Below, one piece after another: positions 16,670-22,345 of a DNA stretch of 23,778 nt (within the stretch, counting starts at the first letter, position 1; each line of letters begins with the position of its first letter). A program made the translations under genes and the position numbers. The notes under the pieces were generated by a model, which had not been told where the DNA came from, ran no database searches, and saw nothing but the letters and a program-made list of their open reading frames with translations. This DNA comes from a bacterium (GTDB taxonomy: Bacteria; SZUA-79; Acidulodesulfobacterales; Acidulodesulfobacteraceae), in the NCBI GenBank assembly GCA_021828445.1, contig JAJZJD010000006.1, positions 1 through 23,778 on the forward strand. The letters are read 5' to 3'.

Positions 16670-17410
16670 TTACTTCTGCCGCGTTTTCTTCGTTTCTGCC
16701 GCGGCAGTATCTACGGAACATACGCCTCCGGCGCATTCATTATTTGCGGCTTGCGAAGATTCCCCTGCGGTATCGCCTTTATTTTCAGCGTCTGCCTCAC
16801 CTGTTTGGGCAGTTTGCTCATTTAACGTTTCATCTGTAAATTCGGCATTTACTTTTATTTTTTTATCGCGGACTAACTTGCTTATAAAATATAAAGCGCT
16901 GTCCTCGGATATTTTAAATTTTTCGGCGATAGATAAGGGATTTATTTGACCTGCTTCTTTGATGACGTTTAATATCTCTTTTTCCACCTCCGATGCCCAG
17001 TCTTCAAAGAGGGCGCGTACTTCCGGTGTTGCAAAACCTGCTATTTCTGCGGTCGCCGCAACCGATTCACCCATCCGTCTGCACATTTCCATCGGATTGA
17101 AGTTTTCGTCTTTCATTTTGCTCATCATCTTATTCATCATTCCCATTCCCGTTTCCATGCCGGTTTTCCTCTGACCTGTTCCTTCGTTCCCTTCCGCCAT
17201 AGTTTGAGCTTCTCCCATCATTCTTTTAGCCATAGGAGGCATCATAGAGTCCATTCTCATTCCTCCCATCATCCTATTCATCATTCCCATACCTGCTTTC
17301 ATCGGACTATCGCCTTTGTCTTGCCCTGCTTCCCGTCCGCCGTTGCCGTTATTGTCTTCCGGCGTCTTACCGTTTTTTACGCCGTTATTCGTTTCGTTTT
17401 GACATCCCAT
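16670..17410 (-). CDS. Met-rich winged-helix-like protein, unknown function
   Basis: This 246-residue protein has a modular build. Residues 1-36 are polar and Gly/Asn-rich. Residues 37-113 hold 24 methionines in runs such as MGMMNRMMGGMRMDSMM and GMGMMNKMMSKM, the composition of copper- or silver-binding segments. After NPMEMC (C110) a structured part (about 117-191) reads ATPEVRALFEDWASEVEKEI, then INPLSIAEKFKISEDSALYFISKLVRDKKI, which looks like a winged-helix fold. The tail (192-246) is acidic and low in complexity and carries C226-A-G-G-V-C231. No membrane helix or signal is present, so it should be cytosolic. AAGGAG precedes the ATG. It lies 88 bases downstream of the ArsR-type regulator on the same strand. 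A metal sensor, chaperone or store is my inference; no named family is claimed. Confidence 0.72.
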   Translation of the reverse strand: MGCQNETNNGVKNGKTPEDNNGNGGREAGQDKGDSPMKAGMGMMNRMMGGMRMDSMMPPMAKRMMGEAQTMAEGNEGTGQRKTGMETGMGMMNKMMSKMKDENFNPMEMCRRMGESVAATAEIAGFATPEVRALFEDWASEVEKEILNVIKEAGQINPLSIAEKFKISEDSALYFISKLVRDKKIKVNAEFTDETLNEQTAQTGEADAENKGDTAGESSQAANNECAGGVCSVDTAAAETKKTRQK

Positions 17411-17498
17411 AATAATATCTCCTTATTTTAAATTAGTTTTTAAATTAGTTTAATTTTTAATGCATTGAATTTATTTTTTTAAATTAATAAGTATTCGA

Positions 17499-17816
17499 TT
17501 ATTCGCAAGGACACGGAAACTTAGAAGCCGTGTTTTCTTTATTACCGCTTCCGTATTTTTCAAATTTTCTTATTAGATTAATAAATTCGTCGTCGCACAA
17601 TTCGTTGATAACAAATGTAGATTTGCGCAATGTTTTAATCAAACCGGCTTCGCGCAGCGCTCTAAGATGAAACGACACTAATGGTTGCGACATCCCCGTA
17701 GTTTCGATAATCTGGGAAACCGTGCGGGAGCCGCTTTCTAATGAAAATAATATCTTTACCCTGTTAGTATCGCTCAATAATTTAAAGACCTGAGAAACTT
17801 TTTCCGTAATACTCAT
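17499..17816 (-). CDS. ArsR/SmtB-family transcriptional repressor
   Basis: This 105-residue winged-helix regulator has an N-terminal VFKLLSDTNRVKILFSLESG, then recognition region VSQIIETTGMSQPLVSFHLRALREAGLI and wing TLRKSTFVINELCDDEF. These match ArsR-type metal or thiol sensors, dimeric repressors released from DNA by inducer. Candidate ligands are the cysteine in ELCDD and the C-terminal CPC. The recognition helix lacks the ELCVCD signature of classical arsenic/cadmium sensors, so the inducer is unknown; persulfide or copper would fit the neighbours. The ATG at 17816 is preferred over GTG at 17819. AGGAGG ends only two bases before it, unusually close. Its promoter and that of the divergent SHOCT gene lie in 17820-18023, where it probably autoregulates. 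Confidence 0.9.
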   Translation of the reverse strand: MSITEKVSQVFKLLSDTNRVKILFSLESGSRTVSQIIETTGMSQPLVSFHLRALREAGLIKTLRKSTFVINELCDDEFINLIRKFEKYGSGNKENTASKFPCPCE

Positions 17817-17859
17817 CACCTCCTATTATAAATCAAAACTTATATAAGCCATTGTTTAT

Positions 17860-17888
17860 ATAATATACCTTGAATAATATTATGTCAA
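17860..17888 (-). promoter_or_regulatory. Promoter of the ArsR-type gene, with possible operator over -10
   Basis: On the minus strand a perfect TTGACA (17888-17883) is 17 bases from TATTAT (17865-17860), followed by a 45-base leader to the start. An imperfect palindrome GTTTATATAATATAC (17854-17868) overlaps the -10 and could be the repressor site. Confidence 0.65.
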
Positions 17889-17930
17889 GCAAAATTTATT
17901 ATTAATATAATTTTTTTATATCTATTAATC

Positions 17931-17958
17931 TTGATAAAACCCCGAAATATGGTATTAT
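17931..17958 (+). promoter_or_regulatory. Promoter of the SHOCT/cytochrome arm
   Basis: TTGATA (17931-17936) and TATTAT (17953-17958) are 16 bases apart, about 65 bases before the SHOCT gene start. It is back to back with the ArsR promoter, 43 bases from its -35. Confidence 0.5.
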
Positions 17959-18023
17959 ATAAATATACTGGGCAATAAGAGCAAAACCGCCTAAAATGTA
18001 ATATTTAAGGAGAAAACAATACG

Positions 18024-18293
18024 ATGCCTTACTTTTTTTGGGGAAGCGGAATGTGGATATTTCCGATAATCGGGATAATAGTTATGCTGATTATAGTCTT
18101 TATGATTTTCGGACGCGGCGGCTTTATGGGCGGATGCGGAAACGGACACGACCGGCATTACCGCGACGACGACAGGCATTGGACGAAGGAAAGCCGTTCG
18201 GAATCCGCAATGGACATACTAAACAAAAGATACGCCAAAGGCGAAATAACGAAAGAAGAATTTGAGCGGATGAAAAAAGATATAGCGGGTTAA
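18024..18293 (+). CDS. Small SHOCT-domain membrane protein
   Basis: This 89-residue protein has one membrane helix (about 10-29: MWIFPIIGIIVMLIIVFMIF). A short Gly/His/Met-containing linker follows (GGFMGGCGNGHDRHYR, with C38, H42, H45, H52). The C-terminal SHOCT motif (about 61-87) reads AMDILNKRYAKGEITKEEFERMKKDI. SHOCT domains are short helical tails thought to mediate oligomerisation; such small membrane proteins often sit beside copper and heavy-metal genes. AAGGAG supports the start. It is transcribed away from the ArsR-type gene and 141 bases upstream of the cytochrome. The last 75 coding bases are duplicated at 19903-19978. Confidence 0.85.
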   Translation: MPYFFWGSGMWIFPIIGIIVMLIIVFMIFGRGGFMGGCGNGHDRHYRDDDRHWTKESRSESAMDILNKRYAKGEITKEEFERMKKDIAG

Positions 18294-18434
18294 CGCTATG
18301 GACGGACCAGTAGTTGCATATAGCGGCAATTTCGGACAGTTTGCCGGATTGAAAGATCGTTAAACTTTTTTATTTTATATTATGAAATTTTATATTGTCT
18401 TTACCGGATATAACCGGATGCCTTAAGGTTCTTT

Positions 18435-18905
18435 ATGAGTAGAAAATATTTTTACAACAAAAAACCGGCAATCGTTTTAATATTATTAATACTATTATTA
18501 GTTATTGCTGTGATTTATCTGATTGCGGGTATGATGACTGGCGGGAGATTTATCGGCGGAGGCATGATGGGAAACGGTATGATGGGCGGAGGATTTAGCG
18601 GCAGAAGCGGAGCGTATTACGGTTCAGGCCCAAAAGGATATAAATTATTTAGAGCCGATGGATGTATTAGGTGCCATACAATTAACGGTGTCGGCGGTAT
18701 GATGGGACCTAATCTTTCCCATATAGGTTCAAAAAGAAGTTTTTCGTGGATTGCGACCCAGATAGCCGACCCCTCCGCGCATTTTAAACGAGGCTCCGTT
18801 GTTACGATTAGCGGTAAAACTTATCCGGCAATAATGCCAAATTACGAACATATGCCCAAATCGCAGGTCATAACCATTTCAAAATATCTCGAATCGCTTA
18901 AATAA
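18435..18905 (+). CDS. Membrane-anchored class I c-type cytochrome with Met/Gly-rich linker
   Basis: This 156-residue protein has an N-terminal anchor (about 11-32) and a linker of about 30 residues rich in Met and Gly (MMTGGRFIGGGMMGNGMMGGG). A mono-haem domain follows: haem attachment C77-I-R-C80-H81, GPNLSHIG, and a likely sixth ligand M134 in AIMPNYEHM. It closes with the VITISKYLESLK helix. The haem domain faces the periplasm and should carry electrons; the closest shape is the small cytochrome c domains that feed terminal oxidases. Maturation may use the nearby TlpA-like and CcdA proteins (inference). The linker resembles copper-binding Met motifs. Only AAGG precedes the ATG. A degenerate copy of its 3' half lies directly downstream. 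Confidence 0.9.
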   Translation: MSRKYFYNKKPAIVLILLILLLVIAVIYLIAGMMTGGRFIGGGMMGNGMMGGGFSGRSGAYYGSGPKGYKLFRADGCIRCHTINGVGGMMGPNLSHIGSKRSFSWIATQIADPSAHFKRGSVVTISGKTYPAIMPNYEHMPKSQVITISKYLESLK

Positions 18906-18926
18906 TTAAAATTAGAGAAACAGCAT

Positions 18927-19035
18927 AGTAACTTTAAACGGGGTTAGAGATACAGACTTATTATGCCTTCTTTTAAAAATATGTCCTCAAAGAAATATCG
19001 GCATACTGGCTAAGTATCTCGAATCCTTAAAATAA
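18927..19035 (+). pseudogene. Remnant of a second cytochrome c gene (3' end)
   Basis: Translated piecewise, this stretch gives SNFKRG, a stop, LIMPSFKNMSSK, and in another frame KYLESLK followed by TAA. These line up in order with SAHFKRG, AIMPNYEHMPKS and KYLESLK of the cytochrome just upstream. The haem-binding half is missing, and at least one stop and one frame change are present. It reads as the decayed tail of a tandem paralogue. Confidence 0.75.
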
Positions 19036-19095
19036 TAAATGATATAATTTTAAATAAAATCGCATTAAAATGCACAATTAAAATTATTATTATCA

Positions 19096-19392
19096 ATGAG
19101 ATTAAATGAATTAGAAAAAAAGGTCATAATAGACCTTTCCAAGAAATATTTTGGAGAAAAGGCAAAGGTATATCTTTTCGGCAGCAGGGTGTATGACGGT
19201 AAAAAAGGCGGAGATATAGATTTATACATTGAAACCGATAAAGATATAGAAAAAACCGCCGAATTAGATTTTTTAAGCAAATTTCACAGATTAGCAACGC
19301 TTAGAAAAGTGGATTTGCTTGTAAAAACCCCTTTTTCCGCAAACATTCCTATTTATAAAACCGCAAAGAATGAAGGAATTCTTTTATGTTAA
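19096..19392 (+). CDS. mntA: MntA-like minimal nucleotidyltransferase antitoxin
   Basis: This 98-residue protein has the minimal polymerase-beta nucleotidyltransferase signature: VYLFGSRVYDGKKGGDIDLYIE, with G29-S30 and the metal-binding pair D40 and D42, then VDLLVKT supplying the third acidic position (an aspartate on a later strand). In characterised MntA/HepT systems this enzyme neutralises the HEPN partner by adding AMP to a tyrosine near its active site. The stop overlaps the start of the HEPN gene by 7 bases, the usual antitoxin-first order here. No clear ribosome binding site is seen. Confidence 0.88.
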   Translation: MRLNELEKKVIIDLSKKYFGEKAKVYLFGSRVYDGKKGGDIDLYIETDKDIEKTAELDFLSKFHRLATLRKVDLLVKTPFSANIPIYKTAKNEGILLC

Positions 19393-19838
19393 AAGAGACT
19401 ATAGAGGCCGTAAATATAAATATAAAAAGAGCCGAAAGCGATTACGGCGAGATAAAATCGTGGAATGCTTTATTGCCTGAGTATTTTGACGATGACGCCA
19501 AGAGAAGAGTTATAGATTCGTTTATTTTTCGTTTTATAAAAATTCAGGATTTAATCGGGGAAAAGTTTTTTAAAGAAGTTTTGGCGTATCTCGGCGAATA
19601 TAAAAGAAGTATGTCTTTTATCGATGTTTTGGATAGATTGGAAAAACTCGAACTTATCGACAGCGCCGATAAGTGGAGTAATTTTAGGGAATTAAGAAAC
19701 GGCTTATCTCATGAATATCCCGCTAATGAACTTGAAATTATAAAAGATATAAATGCTGCATTAACAGCTTTTAATGAGATTAACGATATTTATTTAGATA
19801 TAATAAAATATCTTAAAGAACGGAATGTTAAAATATGA
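19386..19838 (+). CDS. hepT: HepT-like HEPN ribonuclease toxin
   Basis: This 150-residue, mostly helical protein carries the HEPN RNase motif Rx4HxY: R104-NGLS-H109-E-Y111 within FRELRNGLSHEYP. R and H are the catalytic pair; Y111 is the residue expected to be AMPylated by the upstream nucleotidyltransferase. All key residues are intact, so the pair looks functional. Such cassettes act as toxin-antitoxin or anti-phage modules and move between genomes. The stop lies one base before the duplicated TusA-like tail, so the cassette is set directly inside a zone of duplicated gene ends. Confidence 0.88.
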   Translation: MLKETIEAVNINIKRAESDYGEIKSWNALLPEYFDDDAKRRVIDSFIFRFIKIQDLIGEKFFKEVLAYLGEYKRSMSFIDVLDRLEKLELIDSADKWSNFRELRNGLSHEYPANELEIIKDINAALTAFNEINDIYLDIIKYLKERNVKI

Positions 19839-19902
19839 AATTAAATATCGACTCTACAAGTTGCTTATTTTTTTGGCTAATACTGTCCAGTAACCGTTCT
19901 CT
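19839..19902. repeat. Duplicated 3' end of the TusA-like gene
   Basis: 63 of 64 bases match 16229-16292 in the same orientation (difference T16275/G19885). The copy includes the last 16 codons, the stop and 15 bases beyond, with no start. It is not a gene. Confidence 0.93.
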
Positions 19903-19978
19903 CTAAACAAAAGATACGCCAAAGACGAAATAACAAAAGAAGAATTTGAGCGGATGAAAAAAGATATAGCGGGTTAAC
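19903..19978. repeat. Duplicated 3' end of the SHOCT gene, fused to the TusA-like tail
   Basis: 74 of 76 bases match 18219-18294, ending one base after the stop codon. It joins the TusA-like tail copy without any extra base, as if 16293-18218 had been removed from a second copy of the locus. Confidence 0.93.
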
Positions 19979-20012
19979 AGTATATTTTAATATAGACTAT
20001 AGCATATATAAC

Positions 20013-20050
20013 ATTTTTATGCAAAAAAAAATTTCGGTTGCGGTAAAAAC
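20013..20050 (+). repeat. 38-bp repeat A, copy 2 (5' end of DUF167 gene)
   Basis: This is the partner of 8395-8432, with 37 of 38 bases identical in the same orientation and spanning the start codon of an unrelated gene. Confidence 0.9.
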
Positions 20051-20246
20051 AGGTTCAAAAACCGAAAGCTATGAAATATTAGACGACGGAACGCTGAAAA
20101 TTTCGATAAAAGAACGTCCGGTAGAGAACAAAGCAAACGAAGCGGTCATAAGAAAAATCTCCGAAATTTACGACAAGCCTAAAAATAAAATTGCCATAAA
20201 AACAGGTTTAAAATCTAAAAATAAAATAGTCGTAATCGACGAATGA
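20019..20246 (+). CDS. DUF167 (YggU-like) protein
   Basis: This 75-residue protein matches the small DUF167 family. ISVAVKTGSKTESYEI is followed by the diagnostic LKISIKERPVENKANEAVIRKISEIYDKPKNKIAIKTGLKSKNKIVVI, in which PVENKANEA and the G-x-x-S-x-x-K segment are the family hallmarks. The fold is known but the function is not settled. The ATG has no ribosome binding site; it follows a T tract. The first 32 coding bases plus the T tract match the start of the TolC-like gene with one difference. Because MxxKISVxVKxGSK is a natural DUF167 start, this copy is more likely the source than the recipient (inference). Confidence 0.88.
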   Translation: MQKKISVAVKTGSKTESYEILDDGTLKISIKERPVENKANEAVIRKISEIYDKPKNKIAIKTGLKSKNKIVVIDE

Positions 20247-20263
20247 GATAAATTTCCATATCA

Positions 20264-20280
20264 GCCTTAAAACTTAAGGC
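20264..20280. terminator. Small hairpin between convergent genes
   Basis: GCCTTAA and TTAAGGC form a 7-base stem with a 3-base loop, between the DUF167 and DUF5714 stops. No T tract follows on either strand, so it is a weak candidate for a bidirectional terminator. Confidence 0.35.
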
Positions 20281-20289
20281 ATATCACTT

Positions 20290-21204
20290 TCAGCATGGGG
20301 CGGCAGGTATATTGCCGCCGCTTTCAAGGCTTGATTTATCTAACTTTAAGTTTATCTCAATAGGAACGGTTTCACGGGATATTATAGCCGTATCTTTCAG
20401 ATTTTCTTTTAACTTTTTAACGCTAATGTTATAAGAACCGGCATAATAAGGGCATTTTTCTCCCATGCATCCGTGCGGGTGCAATTCCTTGAAACTGCAC
20501 GCCATATTAACGTCGTTATCTATTAAAAGAAAGTTAAAATCTTCATAGAGGGATGCGCAGAGTATCTCCAACGCCTTAAAAAGATAAGCTTTACAGCACG
20601 AAGGTCCCGTTAAATCAAACACGGCCTTGGAAAGAAGAGCCGTAATCTTCATGGTTATTTTTTGTTCTTTATCCTTGCCGCAGACCGAACCGGTTAAAAC
20701 CGAATATACGATACCGCCGGCAGGAACTATGCCGCAAATGCCGCTTAAGCCGCAGTAGCCTCCTACAGCCTGCTTCGAGAGCCTGTAAAACGCTTCTTCG
20801 ATATCGGCTTCGGAAATATGCACGTATCCCCTGTTTTTTAACGAAGCTAAAACCGCTCCCGTTAAAATATAAGCATGATGGCATCCTAACATAGGCACCG
20901 TTACGCTTGGATTATTTAAAATATCGAGTGTAATTTCAAAAGGATTCTTGCCTTCCGTTGATAATATAAAATCTTTTATATAATTAAAAGAAGATAGATT
21001 GTGGCAGTCGTCGCAGACATAATGAGACCTGTCCGACGAACAAACGATATTCCCTTTTTCCTTTTTGCCGCAGTAAAAACAGGTCAGCTCGACTGCGGAC
21101 GACAGGTATTCGAGAGGATGTCCGCATATTAAGCAATTAGATTTATGCTCCTGTTCCTGCTCATGTTCGGTGCAAGAAACGCAGGTATTTGTATTATTAG
21201 ACAT
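20290..21204 (-). CDS. Cys-rich DUF5714-like protein
   Basis: This 304-residue cytosolic protein begins with a cysteine-rich part: C8-x2-C11, C24-L-I-C27-G, C42-F-Y-C45-G, C55, and HYVCDDCHN with C64 and C67. These are probably two or more zinc or iron-sulfur knuckles. The rest (about 80-300) holds conserved-looking blocks PMLGCHHAYILTGAVLASL, GGYCGLSGICGIVPAGGIVYS and DLTGPSCCKAYLFKALEIL, then a CSFKELHPHGCMGEKCPYY cysteine cluster. I recognise this layout from DUF5714 proteins of methanogens and sulfate reducers, which often accompany radical-SAM or methyltransferase genes; no function is established. Two Gly-Cys-rich blocks could line a cofactor site. It is downstream of the TauE/thioredoxin/DsrE-like set on the same strand, but separated by 378 bases of mobile-element debris. 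Confidence 0.7.
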   Translation of the reverse strand: MSNNTNTCVSCTEHEQEQEHKSNCLICGHPLEYLSSAVELTCFYCGKKEKGNIVCSSDRSHYVCDDCHNLSSFNYIKDFILSTEGKNPFEITLDILNNPSVTVPMLGCHHAYILTGAVLASLKNRGYVHISEADIEEAFYRLSKQAVGGYCGLSGICGIVPAGGIVYSVLTGSVCGKDKEQKITMKITALLSKAVFDLTGPSCCKAYLFKALEILCASLYEDFNFLLIDNDVNMACSFKELHPHGCMGEKCPYYAGSYNISVKKLKENLKDTAIISRETVPIEINLKLDKSSLESGGNIPAAPC

Positions 21205-21244
21205 TTTTTTGCAGGTTACCTTCTAAATTTAATTTTATGTTCTT

Positions 21245-21410
21245 GCTGAAAGTTTTTGACTGCTGCGAACTACACTCGCCCTTACGGTCGAGGCTTCTTT
21301 TAATCATAACAACCCTTACGGGAAATTTAGTTTTATGTTATTTCAGTTTCCGAAGCTATGGGTTTTTTATAGTGGAAAACCCTTCCCGCAGTTCCTGCGG
21401 TAGTATCGTT
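21245..21410 (-). mobile_element. Degraded IS200/IS605-type (TnpB) tail and right end
   Basis: Reading the minus strand, 25 codons end at 21333 (NDTTAGTAG... to SETEIT, stop) and resemble the C-terminal tail of TnpB proteins; the frame is closed just upstream. About 40 bases later comes GAAGCCTCGACCG...GGGCGAGTGTAGTTCGC (21266-21297), the hairpin-plus-TAGTTC shape typical of the right end and guide-RNA scaffold of these elements. No intact TnpA or TnpB remains. The identification is by pattern memory, without alignment. Confidence 0.55.
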
Positions 21411-21486
21411 TTACGAACGATATTTGAAAACCATTATATATAATATATCGCTAAAATAAAATGAATTCAAGAATAAAACATTGATT

Positions 21487-21550
21487 GCCTATGTATCCCA
21501 TTTCGTTTAGCATAAAGCCTTCGGCTTTATAAACGCTAAACTTCATAGGC
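21487..21550. repeat. Nested 64-bp hairpin
   Basis: Three collinear paired segments nest: GCCTATG/CATAGGC (21487-21493, 21544-21550), GTTTAGC/GCTAAAC (21505-21511, 21535-21541) and ATAAAGCC/GGCTTTAT (21512-21519, 21523-21530) with a 3-base TTC loop. It lies 33 bases beyond the DsrE-like stop with no T tract. It could be a transcript-end structure, a small RNA, or the partner end of the neighbouring element remnant. Confidence 0.6.
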
Positions 21551-21582
21551 TTATGGACGGGGAATTATATCGGCAATGTTAG

Positions 21583-21930
21583 TTAAAAAGTCAGCACCTG
21601 ATAGCCGTCCGCCATCAGGTCGGGAATAATGGCAGACGAACTCATAAGCGTTATTTTCTTATCGCTTAATTTTGCCGTGACGTTAAATTTTTTAGCGAAT
21701 CCGATGCATCCCTGAATAATAATGCCGTTTTTTAAAACCTCTTCATATGCTTCCAACACTTCGGGGTTATCGGTTTTTGCGATAAAATCTTCCGACGAAC
21801 CGTAAAAAAATACCTTAACGTCCTCGAAGGTACCGTTCTTTTTTGTTTTCCATGCAAGATTAAGTCCGGCGATAACTTTAATCGGGTCGTTTTCCCCGGT
21901 TGTTATAACGATTAAAACTTTTGCTTTCAT
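21583..21930 (-). CDS. DsrE-family sulfur-relay-like protein
   Basis: This 115-residue protein has the DsrE/DsrF-like alpha/beta layout: an opening strand KVLIVITTGENDP, helix IAGLNLAWKTK, strand VKVFFYGSS, helix, then GIIIQGCIGFAKKFNV and a closing ITLMSSSAIIPDLMADGYQVLTF. C75 in QGCIGFA sits where DsrE-type proteins carry their persulfide cysteine. Sulfur trafficking or thiol sensing in the cytosol is expected; the exact partner is unknown. GGGAGGGG precedes the ATG by 10 bases. It is the third gene of a leftward set after TauE/SafE and the thioredoxin-like protein. Confidence 0.82.
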   Translation of the reverse strand: MKAKVLIVITTGENDPIKVIAGLNLAWKTKKNGTFEDVKVFFYGSSEDFIAKTDNPEVLEAYEEVLKNGIIIQGCIGFAKKFNVTAKLSDKKITLMSSSAIIPDLMADGYQVLTF

Positions 21931-21996
21931 AATATCTTAGCCCCTCCCGCTTAATATTTTAAAGTGTGAAATATTCGCAAAATTTTCATTTTTTTA

Positions 21997-22317
21997 TCAA
22001 CTTATACATTTTTCTATTATCTCGTCGAAAGCGGAAACATCGGGATTAATCCCTTCATATGCGACGGCTCCGGCTTCCTTTAAGGCCGTTATAAAATCTT
22101 CGCCGGAAACATAAACGGTGTTCGACGGCTCTACGACCTTTCCTTTTATCATAACGCAAGGTCCATCGGGGTCGTTTTTATCTTTATACTCTGACGGAAT
22201 TACGGAAATTTTAACATTTTTAAAATTGGAGATGATAAGCCACACGACGGAAGAATACATTTTGCATCTTCCGTGCGGCGGACACTTTGTAATAATTTTT
22301 ATTTCGACGGGTTCCAT
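21997..22317 (-). CDS. Small thioredoxin-like protein with CX5C
   Basis: This 106-residue protein is not assigned to a named family. It opens with a strand VEIKIITKCPPHGRCKMY carrying C12 and C18 (CX5C instead of CXXC), then a helix and a strand VKISVIPSEY. GPCVMIKGKVVEPS follows, where a thioredoxin would have its cis-proline strand and turn, then SGEDFITALKEAGA. C54 and C104 are further cysteines. The order of elements suggests a thioredoxin-like redox-active disulfide protein adapted to bind sulfur or metal rather than to exchange disulfides. No signal peptide is seen, so it should be cytosolic. GGAGGAAG precedes the ATG. It is 28 bases downstream of the TauE/SafE gene and 66 upstream of the DsrE-like gene. 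Confidence 0.65.
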   Translation of the reverse strand: MEPVEIKIITKCPPHGRCKMYSSVVWLIISNFKNVKISVIPSEYKDKNDPDGPCVMIKGKVVEPSNTVYVSGEDFITALKEAGAVAYEGINPDVSAFDEIIEKCIS

Positions 22318-22345
22318 TTTTCTTCCTCCATTGATAATTATTTAA

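Noticed and set aside
17204..17431. Plus-strand His-rich ORF (HHRVHSHSSHHPIHHSH)
   Set aside because: It is the antisense of ATG codons in the Met-rich gene (CAT reads His); no ribosome binding site or independent support.
18298..18363. 21-codon ORF directly after the SHOCT gene
   Set aside because: No ribosome binding site, no recognisable product, too short to support.
21237..21443. Plus-strand 68-residue ORF
   Set aside because: It runs antisense through the TnpB-like remnant and its hairpin; no ribosome binding site or family pattern.
21205..21582. Possible CRISPR array in the repeat-rich gap
   Set aside because: The two CCCTTACGG copies are unevenly placed within one hairpin region; there are no regular repeats and spacers, and no cas gene.
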